NCBI RefSeq assembly: GCF_001698225.1
Contig: NZ_CP016594.1
Location: forward strand, 4,340,001 to 4,404,000
DNA length: 64,000 nt
Direction of reading: 5' to 3'
DNA from: Gordonia terrae
GTDB lineage: Bacteria > Actinomycetota > Actinomycetes > Mycobacteriales > Mycobacteriaceae
This document shows positions 55,825 through 64,000 of this stretch, in pieces. Below the pieces are notes generated by a model. The model ran no database searches. It had not been told where the DNA came from and was given only the letters and a program-made list of their open reading frames with translations. The stretch's first letter is position 1; each line of letters begins with the position of its first letter. The translations under genes and the position numbers were made by a program.

Positions 55825-57624
55825 ATGTGTGGAATCTGCGGCGAGATCCGGTTCGACGGCACGGCGCCGGATGTCTCGGCCGTCGACGCCATGACCTGCG
55901 AGATGACCCGCCGCGGTCCCGACGGTTCCGGCGTCTTCGCGAAAGGTTCTGTCGCACTGGGCCACCGCCGCCTGAAGATCATCGACCTGTCCGAGCGCGG
56001 GAGCCAGCCGATGGTCGACCCGGCGCTGGGTCTCGCGCTGGTGTTCAACGGGTGCATCTACAACCACCACGAGCTGCGCGCCGAGCTGGAGGGCAAGGGA
56101 TACACCTTCTTCTCCCACGCCGACAGCGAGGTCATCCTCAAGGCGTTCCACGCCTGGGGTCCCGACTGCGTCGACCACTTCATGGGCATGTTCGCGTTCG
56201 CGGTCGTCGACACCGACACCGGCGTGGTCACCCTGGGCCGCGACCGGCTGGGCATCAAGCCGCTCTATCTCGCCGACACCCCCGGCCGGCTCCGGTTCGC
56301 CTCGTCGGTGCAGGCACTGCTCCGCGCCGGCGAGGTCGACACCTCGATCGACCGGGTGGCGCTGCACCACTACTTCAGCTTCCATGCCGTCGTCCCGGCG
56401 CCGCACACGATCTACAACGGCATCCGCAAGGTCCCGCCGGCCACCGTCATCACGATCCAGCCCGACGGCCGTCGCACCGAACGCAGGTATTGGGAGCCGG
56501 CCTTCGAGCCACACCCCGACCGCCGGGACTGGGACGAGAAGCGCTGGCAGCACGAACTACTCGATTCGCTACGGACGTCGGTGCGCCGGCGCATGGTCGC
56601 CGACGTCCCTGTCGGCGTGTTGCTGTCCGGCGGCGTCGACTCCTCCCTGGTCGTCGCGCTGCTCGCCGAGCAGGGCCAGACCGACCTCGCGACCTTCAGC
56701 ATCGGATTCGATTCCGCGGCAGGAGAATCCGGTGACGAATACGCCTACTCCGATCTGATCGCAGACACCTTCGGCACCGATCACCACAAGATCCACATCG
56801 GCACCGACCGCCTGCTGCCCGCCATCCCCGACACCGTCGCGGCGATGGGCGAACCCATGGTCAGCCACGACTGCGTCGCCTTCTACCTCCTGTCGCAGGA
56901 GGTGAGCAAGTCCATCAAGGTGGTCCAGTCCGGCCAGGGAGCCGACGAGATCCTCGGTGGATACAGCTGGTATCCCCCGCTGCTCGACGTGACCCGCGAC
57001 AAGACGACGCGGGCCTATGCCGACGTGTTCTTCGACCGCGACGACGTCGACATCCGCGGCATCCTCGCCGACGACTACCTCACCGAGGCGGGATACGACC
57101 CCAGCTTCGAGTTCGTCTCGGCCCACCACTCCGCGCCCGGCGCCCACACCTCCGTCGACGCCGCGTTGCGCCTCGACACCACGGTCATGCTCGTCGACGA
57201 CCCGGTCAAGCGCGTCGACACGATGACGATGGCCTGGGGTCTGGAGGCCCGGGTCCCGTTCCTCGACCACGAGTTCGTCGAACTGGCCGCCACGTGTCCC
57301 CCCGATCTCAAGCTCGCCCACGGCGGCAAGGGTGTGCTCAAGGAGGCGAGCCGGGCGCTTCTGCCCTCGGCCGTCATCGACCGCACGAAGGGCTACTTCC
57401 CGGTCCCCGGCATCCGCCACCTCACCGGCGGCGTGCTCGACCTCGTCTCGGACACGTTGCGGTCCAAGGCCGCCCGCGACCGCGGGCTGTACCGACCCGA
57501 GGCCCTCGATCGGCTCTTCGCCGATCCCAACGGAATCCGCACCAGGCTCGACGGCAACGAGCTGTGGCAGGTCGCGCTCCTCGAGATGTGGCTGCAGACC
57601 ATGGAAGCGAACGCACGACGGTGA
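55825..57624 (+). CDS. Asparagine synthase-family amidotransferase, N-acetylglutaminylglutamine type
   Basis: A 599-residue glutamine-dependent amidotransferase. Cys2 of MCGICGE is the glutaminase nucleophile and fixes the start. The synthetase half has the PP-loop LLSGGVDSS and the segments FSIGFDSAAGESGDEYAYSDL, GEPMVSHDCVAFYLLS, VVQSGQGADEI, DDPVKRVDTMTMAWGLEARVPFLD and TKGYFPVPG. From memory these match the N-acetylglutaminylglutamine amidotransferase subfamily (osmolyte NAGGN; TIGR03104-like) better than ordinary AsnB. In Pseudomonas the partners are an acetyltransferase/ligase and an M42 peptidase; here the only neighbour is an S9 peptidase, coupled by a 4-base overlap. Confidence 0.88.
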   Translation: MCGICGEIRFDGTAPDVSAVDAMTCEMTRRGPDGSGVFAKGSVALGHRRLKIIDLSERGSQPMVDPALGLALVFNGCIYNHHELRAELEGKGYTFFSHADSEVILKAFHAWGPDCVDHFMGMFAFAVVDTDTGVVTLGRDRLGIKPLYLADTPGRLRFASSVQALLRAGEVDTSIDRVALHHYFSFHAVVPAPHTIYNGIRKVPPATVITIQPDGRRTERRYWEPAFEPHPDRRDWDEKRWQHELLDSLRTSVRRRMVADVPVGVLLSGGVDSSLVVALLAEQGQTDLATFSIGFDSAAGESGDEYAYSDLIADTFGTDHHKIHIGTDRLLPAIPDTVAAMGEPMVSHDCVAFYLLSQEVSKSIKVVQSGQGADEILGGYSWYPPLLDVTRDKTTRAYADVFFDRDDVDIRGILADDYLTEAGYDPSFEFVSAHHSAPGAHTSVDAALRLDTTVMLVDDPVKRVDTMTMAWGLEARVPFLDHEFVELAATCPPDLKLAHGGKGVLKEASRALLPSAVIDRTKGYFPVPGIRHLTGGVLDLVSDTLRSKAARDRGLYRPEALDRLFADPNGIRTRLDGNELWQVALLEMWLQTMEANARR

Positions 57625-59516
57625 CCGCTCTGCGCTTCGACGATCGCGGCTGGAAGACCTACGGCGCCTCCCTCTCCCCGGACGGGAGCGCGTTCGCCTA
57701 CATCGTCGACGACGGCACCGGGTACCCGCGGGCCGCCCAGCGTTCGCTGTCGCGCGACGGCGTCGGCGAGCTGAGGTGGGTCGAGTTGCTGTCCACCGGT
57801 CCGGTGCGCAAAGTGGTCCATTCCTCCGACGGCCGGTGGTTGGCCGTGGAGATCGCGCCGAGCGGCGGTGAACACCACCAGGTCTGGGTGGTGACCACCG
57901 AACCCGACGACGACACCGCCCACCGGATCGCGGCCACCCGCCCGGACGGCCGTTCGTTCGGCACCGTCGGACTCGTCGGCTGGGACACCGACTGGGTCCT
58001 GATCACGGCCATCGACCACGACGGCACCTCATACGCCCTGCGGGTCCACCCCGGCACGGGGACGACCCAGACGCTCGACCAGCGTGTCGGCGGTGTCCTG
58101 ATCGATTCCTGGAAGGGCGCGACGCTCGTCCGCGTCGGACCTCGCGGTTACCACGACATGCTCCTTCTCCGACGCCATCCCGAAGCGGCCGACGACGACA
58201 TCACGATGACTCCGCTCCTGCCGCAGGACCCCGGTGCGGTCACCGATCAGGGGTACGTGCTCGACCAGGGATTCGATCACTCCTCGACGGTGTTCGTGCC
58301 CGCCCCGCACGAACCCGTCCGGGATCTCGACAGCGTCCAGGCGCTGGTACGCAGTGACTTCGACGCCAAATTCCCGCGTCTCCTCGGTGTCGAGGTGAGC
58401 AGGTTCGGCGTCCGGTTCCGGGTGATGGCCCAGCGGGTCGACATCGGACTCGACGAGTTCGCCGTCAGCCATGATCAGTCGACCGTCGCTCTGCTGTGGA
58501 ACGTCAAGGGCCGCAGCGAATTGCAGATCATGACACTGCCCGACCAGACGCTGCACCCACCGATCGAACTCCCGGGTGAGGTCGCCTCCGACCTGTCGAT
58601 CAGTGCCGCGGGTTCGGTGGTCGCGGTCACGGTCTCGAGTCCGCAGCACTCCCCCCTCGTGCATCTCGTCGACGTCGCGAACCGCGCGGTGTACCCGGTG
58701 CGTGACGACGTGGTGACCGGCGAGGGGCCGTCGGATCAGCTGCGTCCGGAGCTGCTGGAGTTCTCGGCACGCGACGGAATGCCCCTGTCGGGCTTCCTGT
58801 TCCGCGCCTCGAAGAAGCCCGGACCCACACTGCTGTACTTCCACGGCGGCCCGGAGGGGCAGACGCGACCGGACTACCAGTTCCTGTTCGGCCCGCTCGT
58901 CGACGCCGGGATCACGGTGTTCGCTCCCAACGTGCGCGGATCCTCGGGCTATGGACGCCTGTTCGCCCACGCCGACGATCGGTACGGGCGGTATGCCGGC
59001 ATCGACGACGCCGCCGACTGCGCCGAGTTCCTCTGCCGACAGGGCATCGCCGACCCCGACGCGGTGTACTGCTCGGGACGTTCCTACGGTGGCTATCTCA
59101 CATTGGCCTGCCTGACCTTTCATCCCGAGGTGTTCGCGGCGGGCATCGCGATCTGCGGCATGAGTGATCTCGAGTCGTTCTTCCGCAACACCGAACCGTG
59201 GATCGCGGTGGCCGCCTACACGAAGTACGGCCACCCGGAGTCCGACCGAGAGCTGCTCGCCGACCTCTCCCCCATCCACCGCATCGACGACGTCCGGGCA
59301 CCGTTGCTCGTCGTCCACGGGGCGCACGACACCAATGTGCCGGTGAGCGAATCCCAGCAGATGGTCGCCGAACTACAGGCCCGGGGGGCGGTCGCCGAGA
59401 TGTTGATGTTCGACGACGAGGGACACGAGATCGTCAAGCGCGCCAACCAGCATCGGCTCACCGGGGCCGTCGCCGACTGGCTCGCGCGTTTCCCGTCCCG
59501 GAACGTGCGGCCCTGA
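57621..59516 (+). CDS. S9 family serine peptidase (acylaminoacyl/prolyl oligopeptidase-like)
   Basis: A 631-residue predicted cytoplasmic peptidase. The N-terminal ~390 residues form strand-rich repeats fitting a beta-propeller; the C-terminal alpha/beta hydrolase starts near LLYFHGGPEGQ. The catalytic triad is visible: Ser in GRSYGGY (~488), Asp in HGAHDTNVP (~570) and His in DEGHEI (~602). GTG start overlaps the amidotransferase stop (GTGA), so the two are made together. It may trim or recycle N-acylated dipeptides made by that enzyme; that link is inference. Confidence 0.9.
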   Translation: MTALRFDDRGWKTYGASLSPDGSAFAYIVDDGTGYPRAAQRSLSRDGVGELRWVELLSTGPVRKVVHSSDGRWLAVEIAPSGGEHHQVWVVTTEPDDDTAHRIAATRPDGRSFGTVGLVGWDTDWVLITAIDHDGTSYALRVHPGTGTTQTLDQRVGGVLIDSWKGATLVRVGPRGYHDMLLLRRHPEAADDDITMTPLLPQDPGAVTDQGYVLDQGFDHSSTVFVPAPHEPVRDLDSVQALVRSDFDAKFPRLLGVEVSRFGVRFRVMAQRVDIGLDEFAVSHDQSTVALLWNVKGRSELQIMTLPDQTLHPPIELPGEVASDLSISAAGSVVAVTVSSPQHSPLVHLVDVANRAVYPVRDDVVTGEGPSDQLRPELLEFSARDGMPLSGFLFRASKKPGPTLLYFHGGPEGQTRPDYQFLFGPLVDAGITVFAPNVRGSSGYGRLFAHADDRYGRYAGIDDAADCAEFLCRQGIADPDAVYCSGRSYGGYLTLACLTFHPEVFAAGIAICGMSDLESFFRNTEPWIAVAAYTKYGHPESDRELLADLSPIHRIDDVRAPLLVVHGAHDTNVPVSESQQMVAELQARGAVAEMLMFDDEGHEIVKRANQHRLTGAVADWLARFPSRNVRP

Positions 59517-59631
59517 GGCAGGGATATTTCCGCGCGTTCATCGTGGGGTAACAAACCGTTCTTACATTTCTCCCATCAACGCCGTTCGCCGACAGACGAG
59601 CGCTGTCGCCGAGACCGACAACGGGAGCACA

Positions 59632-61236
59632 ATGTCCACACCAACATCCGGGAACCCCCACCCCGACCCGACGGGTCCTGCGGCACAGTCGCATTCCGGG
59701 GCGGCGGGCGAGAGCGTCATCAAGGCGACCTACGACGACCGACTCACGAATACCGACCTCGCGCCGCTGAAGGAACAGAAGTGGACGTGGTACAACATCT
59801 TCGCCTTCTGGATGTCCGATGTGCACAGCGTCGGCGGGTACGTGTTCGCGGGCAGCCTGTTCGCGCTCGGGATCGCGGCCTGGCAGGTGCTCGTCGCGCT
59901 CGTGGTGGGCATCGTCGCGGTCAACATCCTGTGCAACCTCGTGGCCAAACCATCCCAGCTCGCGGGCGTCCCCTATCCGGTCACAACTCGAGTCTCGTTC
60001 GGCGTCAAGGGCGCCAACATCCCGGCGATCATCCGCGGTGTCATCGCGGTGGTCTGGTACGGAATCCAGACCTACCTGGCGTCGGTCGCCTTCGGCCTTC
60101 TCGCGCTGAAGTTCTGGCCCGGACTGGAACCGTGGGGTGACGTCGAGCAACACGGTTTCCTCGGGTTGTCCGCACTCGGCTGGGCGGGCTTCATCCTCAT
60201 GTGGGTGCTACAGGCGCTCGTGTTCTGGAACGGGATGGAGACGATTCGGAAGTTCATCGACTTCTGCGGTCCCGCAGTGTATGTCGTGATGATCGCGCTG
60301 GCGGCCTACCTTGTCGTCGAGGCCGGGTGGGACAACGTGAGCCTCGACCTGTCGGTCGGCGACGGGCTCTCCGGATGGTCGTCGATCACGATGATGATCA
60401 GCGCATTCGCGCTCGTGGTCTCCTACTTTTCCGGGCCGATGCTCAATTTCGGCGACTTCTCGCGCTACGGCCGCTCTTTCGGTGAGGTCAAGAAGGGCAA
60501 TTTCTGGGGACTCCCGGTCAACTTCCTCTTCTTCTCGCTTCTGGTGGTGTGCACGGTCTCCGCGGCGGTCACGGTCATCGGCACCGACGAGGACGGCAAC
60601 ATCATCACCGATCCGGTGCACATCGTCGACCGCATCGACAACACCACCGCGGCCGTGTTGGGCGTGTTGACGTTCGCGATCGCCACGATCGGCATCAACA
60701 TCGTCGCGAACTTCGTCTCGCCCGCCTTCGACTTCTCGAATGTGGCGCCCACCAAGATCAGTTGGCGCACCGGGGGCATGATCGCAGCGGTGGGCTCGGT
60801 GCTCATCACGCCGTGGAATCTCTTCAACAACCCGACGGCGATCCACTACACGATGGACACCCTCGGTGCGGTGATCGGTCCGCTGTTCGGCATCCTGATC
60901 GCCGACTTCTACCTCGTCAAGAAGCAGAAGATCGTCGTCGACGACCTGTTCACGATGAAGCCGGCGGGCACCTACTGGTACCGCAACGGGTGGAACCCGA
61001 TTGCCGTGGGCGCCACCGTCATCGCATCGACCCTGCCGATCTGCGTCGTCATCTTCGGCACCGTCTATCAGGCGAGCTTCACCTGGTTCATGGGGGCCGG
61101 AGCCGGAATGATCCTGTACTGGCTCGGCATGCGCTTCGTGCCGGCCCACCTCATCTACGGGACCTCGACCGGCGCGCGGACGACCGGGGACATCGAGATC
61201 ACCGCGAATTCCGAGGCACCACTGCCCGCTCCCTAG
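59632..61236 (+). CDS. NCS1 family nucleobase/allantoin-type permease
   Basis: A 534-residue inner-membrane symporter with about twelve hydrophobic spans. NCS1 landmarks are KEQKWTWYNIFAFWMSDVHS at the N-terminus, KPSQLAGVPYPVTTRVSFG, and GPMLNFGDFSRYGRSFGEVKKGNFWGLPVN split across residues ~260-300. Likely substrates are uracil, allantoin, cytosine/purines or hydantoins; none can be chosen from neighbours, which include no matching catabolic gene. ATG preceded by GGGAG at six bases. A TACATT -10-like box at 59563-59568 suggests its own promoter. Followed by a strong terminator. Confidence 0.9.
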   Translation: MSTPTSGNPHPDPTGPAAQSHSGAAGESVIKATYDDRLTNTDLAPLKEQKWTWYNIFAFWMSDVHSVGGYVFAGSLFALGIAAWQVLVALVVGIVAVNILCNLVAKPSQLAGVPYPVTTRVSFGVKGANIPAIIRGVIAVVWYGIQTYLASVAFGLLALKFWPGLEPWGDVEQHGFLGLSALGWAGFILMWVLQALVFWNGMETIRKFIDFCGPAVYVVMIALAAYLVVEAGWDNVSLDLSVGDGLSGWSSITMMISAFALVVSYFSGPMLNFGDFSRYGRSFGEVKKGNFWGLPVNFLFFSLLVVCTVSAAVTVIGTDEDGNIITDPVHIVDRIDNTTAAVLGVLTFAIATIGINIVANFVSPAFDFSNVAPTKISWRTGGMIAAVGSVLITPWNLFNNPTAIHYTMDTLGAVIGPLFGILIADFYLVKKQKIVVDDLFTMKPAGTYWYRNGWNPIAVGATVIASTLPICVVIFGTVYQASFTWFMGAGAGMILYWLGMRFVPAHLIYGTSTGARTTGDIEITANSEAPLPAP

Positions 61237-61251
61237 CGGCGACATGACCAT

Positions 61252-61287
61252 CGACAGGGCCGCGCGACGGATCGCGCGGCCCTGTCG
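61252..61287 (+). terminator. Perfect 16-bp hairpin after the NCS1 permease gene
   Basis: A perfect 16-bp stem with a CGGA loop begins 16 bases after the stop codon. The stem is GC-rich and no long T-tract follows; the next gene on the same strand starts 63 bases later. Confidence 0.85.
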
Positions 61288-61349
61288 CTGTTCCGCCACT
61301 CCCCGCAAACCATGCCATTGACAAATGGCACAGTTGCTGATGGTGTGAG

Positions 61350-62336
61350 GTGATGCACACAGACCCACTCCGGTCGCCGACACCGCTGCCGACCCGCGCG
61401 ACCGCCCGTTCGACGGTCACCGCCCACCTCACCCGCTGGGGTTTCGGTGCCTTCACGGGACTGATCCCGCTGAATCCCACCGGAATCCGGCTCTCACGCG
61501 GCCTCATCGCCACGGTGATGCGACTGCTCGGTCCCGCACCCGCCGGCACCACGGTGCGGGCCGTGCAGGAGGACGACGTGCGCGGCGAATGGGTGCTCGG
61601 ACCCGGGGTCGAACCCTCCGACGCGGCGATCTACTACATCCACGGCAGCGCGTACGCGATCTGTTCGGCGCGCACCCACCGCGGGCTGGCAGCGCGGTTG
61701 TCCGCGGCGAGTGGCCTGCCCGTCTTCGTCGTGGACTACCGGCTGGCCCCCGAGAACCGCTTCCCATGCGCGGCCGACGACGTCGCCGCCGGGTTCGAGT
61801 GGCTTGTGCGTCAGGGCTATCCGGCATCGCACATCGTGCTGGGCGGGGATTCGGCCGGCGGACACCTCGCCTGTGACCTCGTCCTGCAACGGGCGCGGGC
61901 CGGCAGCGCCCAGCCCTCGTCGATCGTCCTGTTCTCACCGCTGATCGACCTCACCTTCGGGCTGGCCCGTCAGCAGGAACGCATCCGGCGCGACCCGGCG
62001 ATCACCGCCGCCGCGGCGGCGCGACTCGTCGCCCTCTACACGCGTGACGTCCCGGCGGACCATCCCCGCCTCGAGCTCGAGTTCACTCCCGCCGGGCAGT
62101 TGCCACCGTTCCTCATCCAGACCGGCGGGGCGGAGATGCTCAGCGCGGACGCCCGTCACCTCCACGAGCGACTCCGGACGCACGGCGGCGACAGCCGGCT
62201 GGAGGTGTGGCCGGGCATGATGCACGTCTTCCAGGCCCTTCCCCGATTGGGCCCCGAAGCCGACGCCGCGCTCCACCGGGTCGCCGACTTCCTCGCCGAT
62301 GTCGACCGACTGCACACCGTGTCGGAGGTGTCATGA
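61350..62336 (+). CDS. Alpha/beta hydrolase, hormone-sensitive lipase family (LipR-like)
   Basis: A 328-residue esterase/acetyl-hydrolase. The oxyanion motif is YIHGSAY (HGS instead of the usual HGG), the nucleophile elbow GGDSAGGH, followed by the HSL-type VVDYRLAPENRFP and a C-terminal WPGMMHVFQ with the catalytic His. Start is GTG 61350 or ATG 61353; both are close to the GAGG site, so it is undecided. Stop overlaps the dehydrogenase start (ATGA). The hydrolase-SDR order recalls lipR-sadH of the mycobacterial mymA operon; that parallel is from memory. Confidence 0.87.
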   Translation: MMHTDPLRSPTPLPTRATARSTVTAHLTRWGFGAFTGLIPLNPTGIRLSRGLIATVMRLLGPAPAGTTVRAVQEDDVRGEWVLGPGVEPSDAAIYYIHGSAYAICSARTHRGLAARLSAASGLPVFVVDYRLAPENRFPCAADDVAAGFEWLVRQGYPASHIVLGGDSAGGHLACDLVLQRARAGSAQPSSIVLFSPLIDLTFGLARQQERIRRDPAITAAAAARLVALYTRDVPADHPRLELEFTPAGQLPPFLIQTGGAEMLSADARHLHERLRTHGGDSRLEVWPGMMHVFQALPRLGPEADAALHRVADFLADVDRLHTVSEVS

Positions 62337-63193
62337 TCCCGGTCGTGGACAGCCTCCGACGGCGACTCCTGCGTGACCCCGTGTCGATCGGCTCACGCGC
62401 GATCGTCACCGGCGCGGGCAGCGGAATCGGTCGGGCCTTCGCCCTGGAACTCGCACGACGCGGCGGCGAGGTGATCTGCGCCGACATCGATCCCGAGCGA
62501 GCCGTGGCGACCGTGTCACTGATCGAAGGCCGGACCGGCCGCCCCGCACATCCCTTCACCTGCGACGTGGCCGACCGAACGGCAGTCGAGTCCCTCGCCG
62601 CGTTCGCCGTCGAGACCTTCGATGGTCCTCCCGATCTCGTCATCAACAACGCCGGGGTCGGGATCGGCGGCCGCCCGGTCGGCGACATCGGGTTCGACGA
62701 CTGGTCGTGGGCCCTGGGGATCAACCTCTGGGGCGTCGTCCACGGTTGCGAACTCTTCGCGCCGATGCTCCGGGAAGCCGGCCGGGGAGGCATCATCAAC
62801 GTCGCCTCGGCGGCCGGATTCGCCGCGGCCCCGGTCATGGCGCCGTACAACGTGTCGAAGGCGGCCGTCGTCTCGCTGAGCGAGACACTCGCAGCCGAAA
62901 TGGCGCACTCGGGGGTCGGCGTGACGGTCCTGTGCCCGACGTTCGTGAAGACCAACGTCGCCCAGGACGGTCGGATCACCTCCGAGGCACGCACTCTCGC
63001 CGCGAACCTGATGCGCTGGACGGGTATCTCACCAGACGGCGTCGCCTCGGCGACGCTCGACGCGCACGATCTCGGTCGCCTCTACGTCGTGCCCCAGGTC
63101 GACGCCCGGGTGATCTGGCACCTCAAGCGACACTTCCCGGCCTCCTACGTCCGGGGCCTGGGACTGCTCAACCGGCTCCTCCCATCGTCCTGA
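62333..63193 (+). CDS. Short-chain dehydrogenase/reductase
   Basis: A 286-residue classical SDR. NAD(P)-binding TGAGSGIG at residues 26-33, acidic cofactor-selecting region CADIDPER suggesting NAD preference, NNAGVG, catalytic Ser in INVASAAG, and YNVSK with Tyr172 and Lys176. ATGA overlap with the hydrolase gene means coupled translation. C-terminal residues after ~245 (RVIWHLKRHFPASYVRGLGLLNRLLP) are amphipathic and may associate with membrane, as in SadH-type enzymes. Substrate unknown. Confidence 0.9.
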   Translation: MIPVVDSLRRRLLRDPVSIGSRAIVTGAGSGIGRAFALELARRGGEVICADIDPERAVATVSLIEGRTGRPAHPFTCDVADRTAVESLAAFAVETFDGPPDLVINNAGVGIGGRPVGDIGFDDWSWALGINLWGVVHGCELFAPMLREAGRGGIINVASAAGFAAAPVMAPYNVSKAAVVSLSETLAAEMAHSGVGVTVLCPTFVKTNVAQDGRITSEARTLAANLMRWTGISPDGVASATLDAHDLGRLYVVPQVDARVIWHLKRHFPASYVRGLGLLNRLLPSS

Positions 63194-63233
63194 CCCCGGC
63201 GCCATCCACCCGACCTGACCCGAAAGGACCGTC

Positions 63234-64000
63234 ATGGCCATCGACCTCGACAACATGCTCCAGAAGATCAAGGACCGCCAGTGGGCACTGGCCGACATCG
63301 ACTGGGATGCACCGGGTGCCGAACTCATCGAGCCGGACCTGCACGCCAAGCTCAAACCGTTCATGAGTGACCTCATGTGGATCGAGAACGTCGGCGCGCG
63401 GGGCTTCGCTGCCATGGCGAAGAAGGCGCCGACGCCGACTCTCAAGAGCATCTACGAGCACTTCCACGCCGAGGAACAGAAGCATGCCAATGCCGAACTG
63501 GCGCTGATGCGCCGGTGGGGGATGTTGGACGGTGATGAGATCCCGTCACCGAATGTGAATGTGCAGCTTGTCATCAACTGGCTCGACCGGCACTCCGACG
63601 ACATGTCCCTGTCCTTCCTGGGGACCGTGATCCCGATGCTCGAGGTCGCGCTCGACGGTGCGCTGATCAAGTTCATCACCGACGAGGTGAAGGACCCGGT
63701 GGCCCAGGAGGTGTTCAAGCGGATCAACTCCGACGAGTCGCGACACCTCGCGGTCGACTTCGAGGTGATGGAGATCCTCGGACATGCGGGGATACGCAAG
63801 CGGACGATCGACTTCGTCGGCGGATGGGTCAAGCCGACCTTCCTGATCGGCGCGCTCAGTTACGTTCCGCTCCTGAACAAGATGCGCGACAACATCGTCG
63901 CGATGGGCGTCGACGAGGAACGGCTGTACAGCGCGATGAAGCGTTACCGGGCGGTGGGCGAACGTAGTGAGTACGTACGGCGCCTCCCGATGTTCCAGGT
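63234..64000 (+). CDS. Ferritin-like di-iron protein (3' end beyond window)
   Basis: At least 255 codons, open at the right edge. ATG at 63234 follows GAAAGGA at six bases. Mostly helical; iron ligands are suggested by HAEEQKH (E80, H84) and a second DESRHLAVDFEVME motif about 80 residues later, the spacing of a di-iron four-helix bundle. Similar to ferritin-like domain proteins found beside SDRs in mycolata. Forty bases separate it from the SDR, so probably one transcript with hydrolase and dehydrogenase. Could be an oxygenase, an aldehyde-forming enzyme or an electron partner; not decided. Confidence 0.75.
   Translation, partial: MAIDLDNMLQKIKDRQWALADIDWDAPGAELIEPDLHAKLKPFMSDLMWIENVGARGFAAMAKKAPTPTLKSIYEHFHAEEQKHANAELALMRRWGMLDGDEIPSPNVNVQLVINWLDRHSDDMSLSFLGTVIPMLEVALDGALIKFITDEVKDPVAQEVFKRINSDESRHLAVDFEVMEILGHAGIRKRTIDFVGGWVKPTFLIGALSYVPLLNKMRDNIVAMGVDEERLYSAMKRYRAVGERSEYVRRLPMFQ

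Noticed and set aside
55441..57624. Amidotransferase start 128 codons upstream
   Set aside because: Class II glutaminases need Cys immediately after the initiator Met, so the start must be 55825.
57294..59516. S9 peptidase start inside the amidotransferase gene
   Set aside because: The extension is amidotransferase sequence in another frame; the beta-propeller begins just after GTG 57621.

Overview
The window is very GC-rich actinobacterial chromosomal DNA. The best fit is a mycolic-acid-group actinomycete (Mycobacteriales; Gordonia, Williamsia or Rhodococcus-like). Three things suggest this: an S10 ribosomal operon that ends at rpsQ with a terminator, an N-acetylglutaminylglutamine-type amidotransferase, and a lipR/sadH-like hydrolase-dehydrogenase pair. 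The genus is an inference.

Region 1 (about 1-45780, minus strand) is one non-ribosomal peptide synthetase (NRPS) locus. Reading with transcription, it starts with a DrrABC-type exporter: an ATPase with a long disordered N-terminus and two ABC-2 permeases, all translationally coupled. After a 371-bp gap comes a 2731-residue NRPS (C-A-T-C-A-T-C). It overlaps by 4 bases a second NRPS gene that stays open to the left window edge. That second gene has at least 11,366 codons in the window, with ten adenylation domains, and ends inside an epimerization domain. The two proteins supply twelve modules. An EntF-like first condensation domain suggests an acyl or aryl cap. Epimerization domains follow modules 5, 8 and 12. 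The specificity codes read by eye suggest Thr at positions 1, 3 and 6, Ser at 2, Ser-like at 8 and 12, and unassigned residues at 4, 5, 7, 9, 10 and 11. Because the last visible domain is an epimerization domain, at least one more module must lie outside the window. Module 3 is split between the two proteins, with degenerate adenylation-like sequence on both sides of the break. No release domain, MbtH-like protein or pathway regulator is in the window.

Region 2 (46146-49382) holds a plus-strand phosphoribosyltransferase coupled to a small GNAT-like protein. Convergent to these is a minus-strand pair: a NarL-type histidine kinase followed by a membrane protein of the same topology that lacks an ATPase domain. 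No response regulator is nearby.

Region 3 (49447-54820, minus) is the S10 ribosomal operon, rpsJ-rplC-rplD-rplW-rplB-rpsS-rplV-rpsC-rplP-rpmC-rpsQ. It ends in a strong hairpin and has a perfect 21-bp palindrome upstream of rpsJ.

Region 4 (55226-64000, plus) holds a probably leaderless DUF4442 thioesterase-like gene, an N-acetylglutaminylglutamine-type amidotransferase coupled to an S9 peptidase, and an NCS1 nucleobase-type permease followed by a perfect hairpin terminator. It ends with an alpha/beta hydrolase, a short-chain dehydrogenase and a ferritin-like di-iron protein cut by the right edge. I saw no tRNA, rRNA, CRISPR array, insertion sequence or phage gene.
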